From contig SWDM01000013.1 in assembly GCA_005116835.1 (NCBI GenBank), positions 1-64,000 of the forward strand: 64,000 nt of DNA, in the 5' to 3' direction. The translations under genes and the position numbers were made by a program. Each line of letters starts with the position of its first letter. Position 1 is the first letter of the stretch. This DNA is from Nitrospira sp. (GTDB lineage: Bacteria > Nitrospirota > Nitrospiria > Nitrospirales > Nitrospiraceae). A model generated the notes under the pieces. It did not search any database. It was given only the letters and a program-made list of their open reading frames with translations, and had not been told where the DNA came from. Of the stretch, positions 1-7,622 are shown one piece after another.

Positions 1-1
1 C

Positions 2-1825
2 AACCTGCTGACGGTGACGGATGCGAAGTCCCAGCAGACGGTGTACATCTACAGCACCATGAACCGAACGGGGACGAGAAAAGACCCGCTGCTGAACACC
101 GAAACCTACACCTATGATAACAACGGCAACATGACCCAGCTGACAGATCGGAAGGGACAGCTGACAGGCTACACGTATGATGCGCTGAATCGACGGACGA
201 AGACGACGTTCCAGGATGGGACGTCCACCAACTACACGTATGATGCGGGCAATCGAGTGACGCAGGTGCAGGAAAAAGACGCGGGGGGCACGGTGACCGC
301 GACGATCACACGGACGTATGATGGGCTGGATCGACTGACGCAGGAAGTCACGGCGCAGGGGACGGTCACTTATGCGTACGACAACGCGAGCCGTCGCACG
401 AGCATGACGGTGGCTGGCCAAACAGCGGTGACGTACACGTACGATAACGCGAATCGGCTCACACAGATCCAGCAAGGCATACCCACCGTCACCATTGCCT
501 ACGACGATGCCGACCGACGCACCAGCGTCACCTACCCGAATGGCAACAGCATCGTCTCCGCCTACAGCGCGGCCTCTGAACTCACGAGCCTTACCTATAA
601 GTCCGGTGCGACAGTCATCGGCGATCTGACCTACACCTACGACGCGGCGGGCAACCGCATCAAGACCGGGGGATCGTTTGCGAGGAGCGGATTGCCGCCG
701 GCCCTCACGACGGTGAGCTATAACGCCAATAATCAGCAGACCACATTCGGCACCAATACCGAGACCTACGATCTGAACGGCAACCTAGCTTCGGTAACCG
801 ATGCGGGCAACACCGCGACGTATAGCTGGAACGCGAGGAACCAACTGACAGGGATATCGGCGACCGGCTTTTCCTCCAGCTTTACCTACGACAGTTTTGG
901 AAGGAGAACAGGAAAAACGGTGCAGGGAGTGGTGACCAATTTTGTCTACGATGGGTTGAATCCGGTACAGGAAAAGGCGGGAGCGACGGTCACGGCGAAT
1001 CTGCTCACCGGATTAGGGATCGACGAATTCTTCACCAGAACCGATGGAGTCGGCGTCCGCGCGTTGTTACCCGATGCCCTCGGCTCAACCGTTGCATTGG
1101 GGGATAACACCGGGACGCTCCAGACCCAGTACACATACGAGCCGTTCGGCTATGCCACACAGACAGGGCTGGCAACCACGAATTCCTACAAATACACGGG
1201 GCGAGAAGATGACGGCACGGGGCTGTACTACTATCGAGCGCGGTATTATCATCCGAGGTTGCAGAGGTTTATCAGTGAAGATCCGATTGGATTTGCAGGC
1301 GGCGATCTCAACTTGTATGAGTATGTATTGAACAACCCGCTTCGTTTCATCGATCCACAAGGAACGGATATCGCTGTTATTATGAATGGACCGGTAGCTA
1401 GCAACCCGGCGGGACATGTAGCTATCGCTGTCACTGGCCAAGGAGTATATAGTTTTGGAACCCCACATCCCCTAGGCCAAAATCTTTCAGATTACATGGC
1501 TGATCAATCAAAAGTTCGCAGTAGCAACATTTACGTTATTCCGACTACTCCTGACCAAGACGCTCGTGCTCTTGCGATGCTTCAGGGGTTTGCGGGTAGT
1601 AAGATGGGCCCAATGTATTTGGACAACTGTTCAACTCGGTCAAATAGTGCTCTGACTGCTGCTGGAATTATCGATCTACCCATGAACGTTCGAATGGATA
1701 CTCTATTCCAGCCTCAGTGGCCCGCGTATGTTGCAATAAGGGCTATGTTCGCTGGGGCGACTAGATTGAGTATTCCTCAAGGGGCAACCTCTTTGCCTTC
1801 AGCGTTGAATCAATTTAACCACTAA
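2..1825 (+). CDS. RHS/YD-repeat protein, 3' part, with papain-like C-terminal tip
   Basis: The frame is open from the left window edge, so the 5' end lies outside; an internal GTG at 14 is not a convincing start. The first ~400 residues are YD repeats (TYDxxGN... pattern), followed by the RHS core signature YYYRARYYHPRLQRF near residue 405 and a DPQG junction near 449. RHS proteins form a hollow shell that encloses a polymorphic C-terminal toxin. The last ~154 residues form a distinct, more AT-rich tip. It has a GHVAIAV motif (His near 466) and a DNCSTRSN motif (Cys near 538). His before Cys is the order seen in permuted papain/NlpC-P60-like (YiiX/LRAT-type) folds, so a thiol hydrolase/amidase toxin is my inference. 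The junction reads DPQGT rather than the usual DPxGL. A small ORF follows directly and may be the immunity gene. Confidence 0.85.
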   Translation, partial: NLLTVTDAKSQQTVYIYSTMNRTGTRKDPLLNTETYTYDNNGNMTQLTDRKGQLTGYTYDALNRRTKTTFQDGTSTNYTYDAGNRVTQVQEKDAGGTVTATITRTYDGLDRLTQEVTAQGTVTYAYDNASRRTSMTVAGQTAVTYTYDNANRLTQIQQGIPTVTIAYDDADRRTSVTYPNGNSIVSAYSAASELTSLTYKSGATVIGDLTYTYDAAGNRIKTGGSFARSGLPPALTTVSYNANNQQTTFGTNTETYDLNGNLASVTDAGNTATYSWNARNQLTGISATGFSSSFTYDSFGRRTGKTVQGVVTNFVYDGLNPVQEKAGATVTANLLTGLGIDEFFTRTDGVGVRALLPDALGSTVALGDNTGTLQTQYTYEPFGYATQTGLATTNSYKYTGREDDGTGLYYYRARYYHPRLQRFISEDPIGFAGGDLNLYEYVLNNPLRFIDPQGTDIAVIMNGPVASNPAGHVAIAVTGQGVYSFGTPHPLGQNLSDYMADQSKVRSSNIYVIPTTPDQDARALAMLQGFAGSKMGPMYLDNCSTRSNSALTAAGIIDLPMNVRMDTLFQPQWPAYVAIRAMFAGATRLSIPQGATSLPSALNQFNH

Positions 1826-1854
1826 GAGGCCAAAGTAGTTGGCCAGGATGTGGC

Positions 1855-2298
1855 ATGAGGAACCGCAATATGAGTGGAATTGCAGTTCGTAGGGTAGCTG
1901 GCATGTTACCTTGGAATTTGGTTTGTGGCATTGTTATTTTTGTTGTCATTGGGCTCGTTCCTCCTGTCATGGGCAGCGAAAACGAGCTCTTATCCAAGGA
2001 GGAGTGGAGCATTCTGCAATCACTAGAATATCGATACAGAGATTCTCCATCTAGCGATCACTTGCTCTTGATAGAGCATTCAGGAAAACACCTTGCCGGA
2101 ATTCTCTCTACTCATGGGAGCCAAAGATTGTGGATGCTGCTAGATCCTGATCACAAACCGTTTGTGAAACAGTTGCCCAAAGGCGATTATCATATCAATT
2201 CGATGGAATTTGAGAGGATTAGTGCGTTTGCAAAAGTCCACCCAGAGGTTCAATCCGCCCTGAAAAAATCGGCACGGGCAACGCTAAACTCAAAATAG
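1855..2298 (+). CDS. small secreted or membrane-anchored protein, candidate RHS immunity protein
   Basis: I do not recognise the family. The 147-residue product has a hydrophobic stretch near residues 18-40 ending in VMGSE, like a signal peptide or N-terminal anchor, then a soluble ~105-residue domain rich in Glu, His and Lys. A second ATG at 1870 has a good ribosome-binding site (GAGGAA, 1857-1862) and may be the true start; the ATG at 1855 also has AGGA upstream. It starts 30 bases after the RHS stop, is AT-richer than the RHS core, and is followed by RHS remnants. That is where cognate immunity genes usually sit. A periplasmic location would suit a peptidoglycan- or envelope-directed toxin. 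The immunity role rests on position only. Confidence 0.6.
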   Translation: MRNRNMSGIAVRRVAGMLPWNLVCGIVIFVVIGLVPPVMGSENELLSKEEWSILQSLEYRYRDSPSSDHLLLIEHSGKHLAGILSTHGSQRLWMLLDPDHKPFVKQLPKGDYHINSMEFERISAFAKVHPEVQSALKKSARATLNSK

Positions 2299-2340
2299 AC
2301 TGCACAAGCACCGTGACCCTCACCTACGACGCGGGAACAA

Positions 2341-3067
2341 GAAAAGGGGACAGGCTACTTTTTGGGGGATGTTTTCGGTCTTCCGCGCTGCCGCAACGTA
2401 GATTCGAGACCCAAGCTGGTTGCGGTGGTCGCTTGCCAGTCGGGTGTACCAAAGGGTTGCTGCCGATTCACACAGGTGCGGAGCGTGGTGAGTTCCTGCT
2501 CGAAGAGCGGTTGATCAATCCAGGCGAGCCAGTCGGGCGGGAGCTCAACGGGAGCGGGATCCCTCAGATGCGGGAATCGCAGGCTCGACCAGGGCCAGTC
2601 TATGGTGTGCTGGACCAACCCTGCGCGGACTGGATTGCGAAGCACGTAGCGGAGAACGGTGAGGAGATGGCCGTCTTGCTGAATCGGAAAACTCTTGAAC
2701 CGGCCTTGCCACACATGGCCATGACTTCGGTAATGGCGATGGTAGCGGCGGACGTGGCAGGTCATCCACCACTGCATGAAGGGGCTCAGGGTGGAGTGGG
2801 TGGCCGGTTGGACAACCAGGTGAAAATGATTGGGCATCAGGCAGACGCTGAAGACTTTGACCGGGTAGTGGGCTTTCGCCACGGTGAGCAAGTTGAGAAA
2901 CGCCAGGTAGTCGCCGTCTTTGTGGAAGACGGGCGCGCCCCCGTTGCCCCGATTGAGTACATGGTAGGCGTATCCGGCGACTTGTCCACGAGGAATCCTC
3001 GGCATAGGAGACGCACGGTACGCCAACTGGAGTCGGGACGCAAGATAAAGTAGCCTGTCCCCTTTTC
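2341..3067. mobile_element. RAYT transposase unit bounded by 21-bp inverted repeats, inserted in an RHS gene
   Basis: The left end GAAAAGGGGACAGGCTACTTT (2341-2361, 21 bases with the last T) and its perfect reverse complement at 3047-3067 bracket a single transposase gene. RHS-coding sequence lies on both sides: a TLTYDAG-type fragment to the left (about 2300-2340) and NNQQTTFGTN-type sequence to the right (from 3092). The pentamer AACAA occurs at both junctions (2336-2340 and 3092-3096). It may be a target duplication or chance, since RAYT elements usually make none. The right end carries an extra 18-bp tandem copy of the outer repeat (3054-3071 and 3072-3089). Confidence 0.75.
2355..3005 (-). 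CDS. REP-associated tyrosine transposase (RAYT, IS200/Y1-like)
   Basis: This is a Y1-type HUH single-strand transposase of the RAYT group. It shows the family N-terminus MPRIPRGQ with YHVLNRGNGG, the HUH motif MPNHFHLVVQP, a tyrosine-rich helix RRYHRHYRSHGHVWQGRF that probably holds the catalytic Tyr, and the C-terminal LRYVLRNPVRAGLV segment. I chose the ATG at 3005 because RAYT proteins begin with this motif; a TTG at 3026 would add seven residues. The product is 216 residues, full length for the family and with no frameshift. RAYTs are thought to mobilise REP-like palindromes. This one is bounded by its own 21-bp inverted repeats and interrupts an RHS module. Confidence 0.9.
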   Translation of the reverse strand: MPRIPRGQVAGYAYHVLNRGNGGAPVFHKDGDYLAFLNLLTVAKAHYPVKVFSVCLMPNHFHLVVQPATHSTLSPFMQWWMTCHVRRYHRHYRSHGHVWQGRFKSFPIQQDGHLLTVLRYVLRNPVRAGLVQHTIDWPWSSLRFPHLRDPAPVELPPDWLAWIDQPLFEQELTTLRTCVNRQQPFGTPDWQATTATSLGLESTLRQRGRPKTSPKK

Positions 3068-3089
3068 TTTCCCTGTCCCCTTTTCTTTC
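3054..3089. repeat. 18-bp tandem duplication at RAYT element end
   Basis: CCTGTCCCCTTTTCTTTC occurs twice in direct tandem (3054-3071 and 3072-3089). The first copy overlaps the right inverted repeat of the transposase unit. It may be an end duplication left by transposition or replication slippage, or a remnant of a second element end. Confidence 0.8.
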
Positions 3090-3091
3090 CC

Positions 3092-4084
3092 AACAACCAG
3101 CAGACCACGTTCGGCACCAACACCGAGACCTACGATTTCAACGGCAATCTGAGCACGGTCACCGATGCCGGTAACACAGCCACCTATTCTTGGAACGCGC
3201 GAAATCAGCTGACGAGCATCGCCTCACCAGGCTTCACCGCTTCCTTTACGTACGACTCTTTTGGCCGTCGGACCGGCAAAACCATCCAAGGCACGACGAC
3301 CAATTTTGTGTATGATGGGCTCAATCCGGTACAGGAGAAGAACGGGGTAACCGTGACGGCCAATCTGCTCACCGGATTAGGCATCGATGAATTCTTCACG
3401 AGAACCGATGGAGTCGGCGTGCGAGCACTCCTCTCCGACGCCCTCGGCTCGACCGTTGCATTGGGGGACAGCACAGGAACCTTGCAGACCCAATACACCT
3501 ATGAGCCGTTCGGCTATACAACGCAGAGTGGCCAAGCGAACAGCAGCAGTTACAAGTACACGGGACGGGAAGATGATGGGACAGGGCTGTACTACTATCG
3601 AGCGCGGTACTATCATCCGAGGTTGCAGCGGTTCATTGGGGAGGATCCGATTGGGTTGGTTGGAGGAGATGTCAACTTGTATGCTTACGTTGAAAATAGC
3701 CCACTACAATTTTCCGACAGGATTGGCTTGATCAAGCTCAGAGAAAATCAGCCAGAGAGTAATCCGCTCCGAACTCTCGATGATTCTGCTGCCAAGCCCG
3801 CAAAAGATGCAATTAATAACCGAGATATGTCTGCCTTAAACAAGGCGATTAGCGATTTGGAAGCGTTTATCAAAACTTGTAAGGGCAAGCGCGCGAAGGT
3901 GCTCAGCAAGGTCTTGAAACTCGCCAAGGAAGCTCGTGGTTTGTTAAAATTGGTCCCGTTGCTTTCCCTCCCAGCTGAGGGGCTCCTCCCTGATGAATTG
4001 AATGCGGCCGAGCTAGAAGGATTTGATCCAAGATTGCCGTTCCCGACCGGAAACTCATGTCCAGATAGTATGTGCCAGAGATAA
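3092..4084 (+). pseudogene. 5'-truncated RHS core with second C-terminal tip
   Basis: From 3092 this frame reads straight through RHS sequence closely matching the first RHS gene (NNQQTTFGTN, YDGLNPVQEK, LLTGLGIDEFFTRTDGVG, YYYRARYYHPRLQRF). No start codon with a ribosome-binding site is visible, and the upstream part is displaced by the RAYT unit; a short piece of RHS-like sequence remains at about 2300-2340. After PLQFSDRIGL the protein diverges into a ~117-residue tip rich in Lys and Leu (helical, SALNKAISDLEAFIKTCKGK). I do not recognise it. The usual DPxGL junction is DRIGL here. This looks like an orphan RHS tip module, silent unless recombined onto a full RHS gene. The GTG at 3308 could start a shorter product, but I doubt it. 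Confidence 0.75.
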
Positions 4085-4138
4085 CTAGCATGCCTCCTCG
4101 AGTTGAACGCTATATAGTTACTCTCAGACCTTGGACAT

Positions 4139-4672
4139 ATGAACGCTACTGATGAAGAATACAAGCGCCTGTTTAAAGGCGCAAATCTGTTTGAGCGAGA
4201 AAAAGTGGAGCCGCTGCTCGTTTCTTTCCTCCAAGATCACCCAGATTATGCACCAGCTCTTCGTCTCCGTGGCATGATGCTCGAGTATGAAGTCTCGTTG
4301 GAACAGAGCCAAGATATGTCTGTGGACTCATATGATCCCCGCTTAGTGATAATGAAGAAGTGCTATGAGGACGCGCTGGAGGCTGATCCGTATTACATAC
4401 TAGCAGCGATCGATCTTGGAGATTATTGGAATGATTTCACCGACCATCCCGAAATAGCAATCGAGTATTACGACAGGGCTATTCTGCTACTTATGAGCGG
4501 GCAATGCACTGAGGACCGCGAAGCGGAACTAAGAAATGCCTATAGGGGCAAGATTCAGGCCCTGATCGCGCTTGATAAAAAAGACGCTGCTGCACAATGC
4601 CGAGAGCAGGCTATAGTCGATTGCCGTGGGGATGATTTTGCTGACTTGAAGATCTCAGATAACGATCAATAG
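4139..4672 (+). CDS. acidic TPR-like protein, candidate immunity protein for the second RHS tip
   Basis: The 177-residue product has no signal peptide and is acidic (many Glu/Asp) and helical. Segments such as DPYYILAAIDLGDYW and HPEIAIEYYDRAILLL resemble tetratricopeptide repeats, with about three to four repeats between residues 10 and 150. TPR-like immunity proteins are known in polymorphic toxin systems. It begins 54 bases after the RHS tip stop, in an AT-rich patch typical of tip/immunity cassettes. An acidic partner would suit the Lys-rich tip before it. The TPR fold is a moderate-confidence reading; the immunity role is inferred from position. Confidence 0.65.
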   Translation: MNATDEEYKRLFKGANLFEREKVEPLLVSFLQDHPDYAPALRLRGMMLEYEVSLEQSQDMSVDSYDPRLVIMKKCYEDALEADPYYILAAIDLGDYWNDFTDHPEIAIEYYDRAILLLMSGQCTEDREAELRNAYRGKIQALIALDKKDAAAQCREQAIVDCRGDDFADLKISDNDQ

Positions 4673-4800
4673 GACTTTTTTCTTCGACCCGTCCCCTCCA
4701 ACCAAGATCAAACAATAGAGGCACCGGAAGAAGATGGGGTCGTTGCTTGACTTTACACCTCGCCCACGAATCACCAGCTCTCCTGAGCGCAAAGTTAAGC

Positions 4801-5331
4801 AATGACCCCACTGCCGCTACCCTCACGGTGACGAAGCTCGCCACGACGGGGAATGCTGTCACGACGACGTTCACGTATGAACCGACCTACAACCAAGTCG
4901 CCACCATCACCGATCCGCTCAATCACACGACCACATTTGGGTACGACAGCACGGGTAATCTGACGACCATCACCAATGCGTTGAACAAGGTCACCACCAT
5001 CACCGTCAATGCCGCGGGCCAGCCGCTCACGATCAAAGATCCGTTGAACAACGTCACCACCTTTACCTACGATCTGGGTGATCTGATCAAAGTGAAAGAT
5101 CCGTTGAACCGGGAAACGCAACGGATTCTCGATGCGGCAGGCCGGTTGAGAAATATCACGAATCCGCTTGGGCAGAAAACGCTCTACACCCCCGACGCGT
5201 TAGACCGCATTACCCAGCTCACCGATGCCATCAACGGGAATACCGCCTTTACTTACGACGCCAACAGCAACCTGCTGACGGTGGACGATGCGAAGTCGCA
5301 GCAGACGGTCTATGCCTATATGGCAGTCTGA
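4801..5331 (+). pseudogene. orphan RHS-repeat fragment
   Basis: The frame codes for a run of RHS/YD repeats (TDPLNHTTTFGYDSTGNL, NNVTTFTYD, GNTAFTYDANSNLLTVDDA) and stops abruptly at TGA 5329-5331 after QQTVYAYMAV. The terminal DAKSQQTVY segment is nearly the same as the sequence at the left window edge (DAKSQQTVYIY), so the two were once equivalent parts of related RHS genes. There is no RHS core or tip. The frame extends upstream to a TTG at 4747, but those residues do not look like RHS and no ribosome-binding site is clear. It is most likely a recombination remnant, or a donor of repeats for neighbouring RHS genes. Confidence 0.7.
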
Positions 5332-5340
5332 TAACACGAA

Positions 5341-5367
5341 GGGGCGAGGATCAATGATCCTCGCCCC
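5341..5367. terminator. perfect 12-bp stem hairpin after the RHS block
   Basis: GGGGCGAGGATC (5341-5352), a 3-base loop, then the exact reverse complement (5356-5367). It lies ten bases after the RHS fragment stop. The downstream T tract is weak (TTGG), so it is a strong hairpin but only a possible intrinsic terminator. Confidence 0.6.
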
Positions 5368-6003
5368 TTGGCAGCCACTGCCCGATGGAGGTGGTGAGTG
5401 GCAGGGAGCTCACCTCGGCGTGGCAACCAGCGCGAGAGCTAACCATTCAAGAAGAACTCCGTTGTTCTCCTATAGAGGGAGCGCAGCAACGAGCATGCCG
5501 TTGCATCAATCCTTTGATTTCATGTGATATTCATATCGACCCTCATGTCGATATGTAAAAAGTTTTAACCGTGACCGCTGCGATCTAGCCACGTAACCAC
5601 TTGAAATACCTCACTACATAGAACGTCAACGCTGTGGCGTTGATGTTCACGGCTTTGTAAAGAATGTTGACGGTCAATTCGGTTTCGAAACCGGGCAAGC
5701 TGGAACGCAATTCCTCATAGTCCATCCTACAAACACTGACCGGCCCTCGAAACTATTCTCCCGGCAGCAACGCTGCAATCCCCCCATGGGCAGACTTCAC
5801 CACTCATGAGGCCACATCGTATAGTGGGTCGACACAGATACTCCCCTTCTCCCGTCTATCTATGAGAAAAGAACTGGGCATTGAAGTGCATGGTTGAGCC
5901 CTATCGGCATAGAACGCTCAATATTTCTCCCCCTCCCTCCGATATAGCTCACAACAGATACAGCGAGAGACCTAACTACTCAATATACGGAGGAGGATCG
6001 ATC
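5368..6003. other. intergenic region before the bactofilin gene
   Basis: I find no credible gene in these ~640 bases. The notable structure is a perfect 9-bp inverted repeat, CATATCGAC at 5532-5540 and GTCGATATG at 5547-5555, followed by a short A/T-rich stretch. It could be an operator or a weak terminator. The promoter for the bactofilin gene should lie between here and 6003, but I cannot pick out -35/-10 boxes with confidence. Confidence 0.5.
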
Positions 6004-6504
6004 ATGTGGCAGCCAGAGAAGCCAGAGACCAGACGTTCAACGCAATTCCTGTCAAGCATGGGAGACAGTCTGCCAAAATCTCCCAGCACTCTGCCGGAAT
6101 CTTCTGAGGCAGTCGTGGCCTTTGTCGGTAAGGGCGTTGAATTCAAGGGAACGATCTCCTACAGCGGAGCTGTACGGATCGATGGAATCCTGGATGGGGA
6201 AATCCAGACCGACGGAACCTTGCTGGTCGGAGAAGAAGCCGTCATCACGGCAAAGGTCAGCGCAGGAACTATCATCTGTATGGGCAAGATCACCGGCGAT
6301 GTCTCGGCAACTGAGAAAATCAAGCTGCTTGCGCCCGCTGCGCTCAACGGCGGAGTGAAGACCCCGATGATTTCGATCGAAGACGGAGTGCACTTCAACG
6401 GTACGCTCGAAATGATCGAGGGGGTTAGGGACGTCTCCCACGGTGCGTCGCCTCGTTCGGTCGAAGATTCGGGAGTCTCAGTCATCAAGCGCACCGCAGC
6501 CTAA
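6004..6504 (+). CDS. bactofilin (polymer-forming cytoskeletal protein)
   Basis: Bactofilins polymerise without nucleotide into membrane-associated filaments that position cell-wall or polysaccharide machinery. The 166-residue product has a disordered Ser/Pro-rich N-terminus (to ~residue 35) and then the right-handed beta-helix: FVGKGVEFKGTISYSG, VRIDGILDGEI, LLVGEEAVITAKV, GKITGDVSA, KIKLLAPAALNGGVKTP, MISIEDGVHFNGTLEM. These Gly/Val/Ile-spaced rungs are characteristic of DUF583/bactofilin. The start is the ATG at 6004, preceded by GGAGGAGGA; the frame is open to 5881 but has no comparable site there. A decayed second bactofilin follows immediately. Confidence 0.9.
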   Translation: MWQPEKPETRRSTQFLSSMGDSLPKSPSTLPESSEAVVAFVGKGVEFKGTISYSGAVRIDGILDGEIQTDGTLLVGEEAVITAKVSAGTIICMGKITGDVSATEKIKLLAPAALNGGVKTPMISIEDGVHFNGTLEMIEGVRDVSHGASPRSVEDSGVSVIKRTAA

Positions 6505-6506
6505 CG

Positions 6507-6670
6507 AAGGACGTGACCTTCAAAGGCCTCTTGCCCCTGAAGGGCCACATCCCTGTCTATGGTTGGCTTGAGGGGAAGAGGTATCATCGTCGGCGCTATA
6601 CACACCCCGACGATCTCCATTGAAGCGGGAGCGATTGTTCATGGCCGATGCCTTCACCGCTCACGACTAA
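6507..6670 (+). pseudogene. decayed second bactofilin copy
   Basis: Directly after the bactofilin stop, one frame reads KDVTFKGLL...VYGWLEGK (like the bactofilin entry and second rung). A shifted frame then reads VGAIHTPTISIEAGAIVHGRC, the typical last rungs (compare VKTPMISIEDGVHFNG in the intact gene). A frameshift and a large internal deletion separate the parts. It is probably the remnant of a tandem bactofilin pair, cut short near the palindromic repeat that begins at 6691. Confidence 0.6.
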
Positions 6671-6690
6671 GGACTGCGCGCTCAGAAATC

Positions 6691-6887
6691 CTAACCCGCA
6701 TTATTCATGACGGTTCGTCGCGAAATCGCGCAGTCGCGTTGCGAGACGGGCACGCGGAGCCGTGAGAGCCCGAGGCATACTTACACAGTATGTCGAGGGA
6801 GCGAACGGCGAGCCTGCCAGCCGAAGGAGCGTCGCAGCAGCGAATCCGCGATTGCAGCAGAAGCGATCATGAATTATGCGGGCTAAG
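6691..6887. repeat. palindromic dispersed repeat, copy 1 (~197 bp)
   Basis: Terminal inverted repeats: CTAACCCGCATTATTCATGA (6691-6710) pairs with TCATGAATTATGCGGGCTAAG (6867-6887, 21 bases). The centre holds the conserved palindromic core GAGGCATAC...GTATGTCGAGG. Most of the right two-thirds is repeated at 63332-63494 (for example GCGTTGCGAGACGGGCA and GCGAGCCTGCCAGCCGAAGG). The right terminal repeat contains the stop codon of the neighbouring minus-strand gene (6883-6885). Confidence 0.85.
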
Positions 6888-7575
6888 GTCGCTTGAGCTC
6901 TTCGAGCGTAAAGTGCTTCGGCAGCATCACCGGAAACACGATACCGATGGGATCGCCCCGTTTGATGGTCGTCGGCTTTGTGAGCTGCAAGAGAAAGTTC
7001 GCGGTGAAGGCATCATAGTCCTGAAGCCAGTCGTACATGTTCGGCGTGCGTTTGTACTCTTGAGTCTTCATCCCTTCCCATACAAAAAACGTCCGCTCCG
7101 GATCATGATAGAAGCGGTTCGGCAGATCCTTCATCATCAACCCCACCTGCTTGGGGTAGTAAAAGCGAATCCCGCAGCAGAGCTTGGGATAGCCGCTGTT
7201 TAAGATCGCATCGACATAGGTTCCTGAAAACGACTTATAGCCGAGAACCCGCTCTTCCGGCAAAATCGGCGGCGCTTGCCACTTGACTCCTTCGGCCGTC
7301 CGGCGAATCTTACAGTCTGCAGGCGACCGAATGAGCCACCCGTACTGGCCCACTGTCCGCACCGGTCCGCAATCGTCGGGGATGACCTTGTAGCCCTCGG
7401 CCGCCGCCTGCCGCTGCTCATTCAGCGACATCCCGGAGAATAGCGGCCGATGCGGCGAAAAATCGAGCCTCAGCCGCTCCGGCGCGAAGGCAGTCGAATA
7501 CTCCCGCTCCCAATAGACGATGATTTTTTCTTCCGGCTCCTCACCGGCAACTTGTTCCGGAATCAGCTCACTCAT
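6883..7575 (-). CDS. conserved hypothetical protein (possibly DUF6065-like)
   Basis: The 230-residue soluble protein has no signal peptide or membrane segment. I do not recognise it firmly; the pattern YGWLIRSPADCKIRR followed by a long mixed alpha/beta body recalls DUF6065 proteins, but weakly. Visible features are a Cys pair in YPKLCCGIRFYYP, several Trp residues, and an acidic N-terminus. The ATG at 7575 has AAAGGTG upstream. It lies 47 bases after the large unknown gene on the same strand and is probably cotranscribed with it. Its TAG stop falls inside the terminal inverted repeat of palindromic repeat copy 1, so the repeat may define its C-terminus. Confidence 0.6.
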   Translation of the reverse strand: MSELIPEQVAGEEPEEKIIVYWEREYSTAFAPERLRLDFSPHRPLFSGMSLNEQRQAAAEGYKVIPDDCGPVRTVGQYGWLIRSPADCKIRRTAEGVKWQAPPILPEERVLGYKSFSGTYVDAILNSGYPKLCCGIRFYYPKQVGLMMKDLPNRFYHDPERTFFVWEGMKTQEYKRTPNMYDWLQDYDAFTANFLLQLTKPTTIKRGDPIGIVFPVMLPKHFTLEELKRP

Positions 7576-7622
7576 TCAGATCGCACCTTTCTCGCATGTC
7601 TCGCACTTCACACGCTAGATTC

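Noticed and set aside
2313-3053. 246-codon plus-strand ORF across the transposase
   Set aside because: It is antisense to the well-supported RAYT gene and has no family-like motif.
5288-5527. 79-codon ORF after the RHS fragment
   Set aside because: It runs through the strong hairpin and has Arg/Ser-rich, low-complexity sequence.
6790-7203. 137-codon ORF overlapping repeat copy 1 and the unknown gene
   Set aside because: Most of it is antisense to the gene at 6883 and the rest is repeat sequence.
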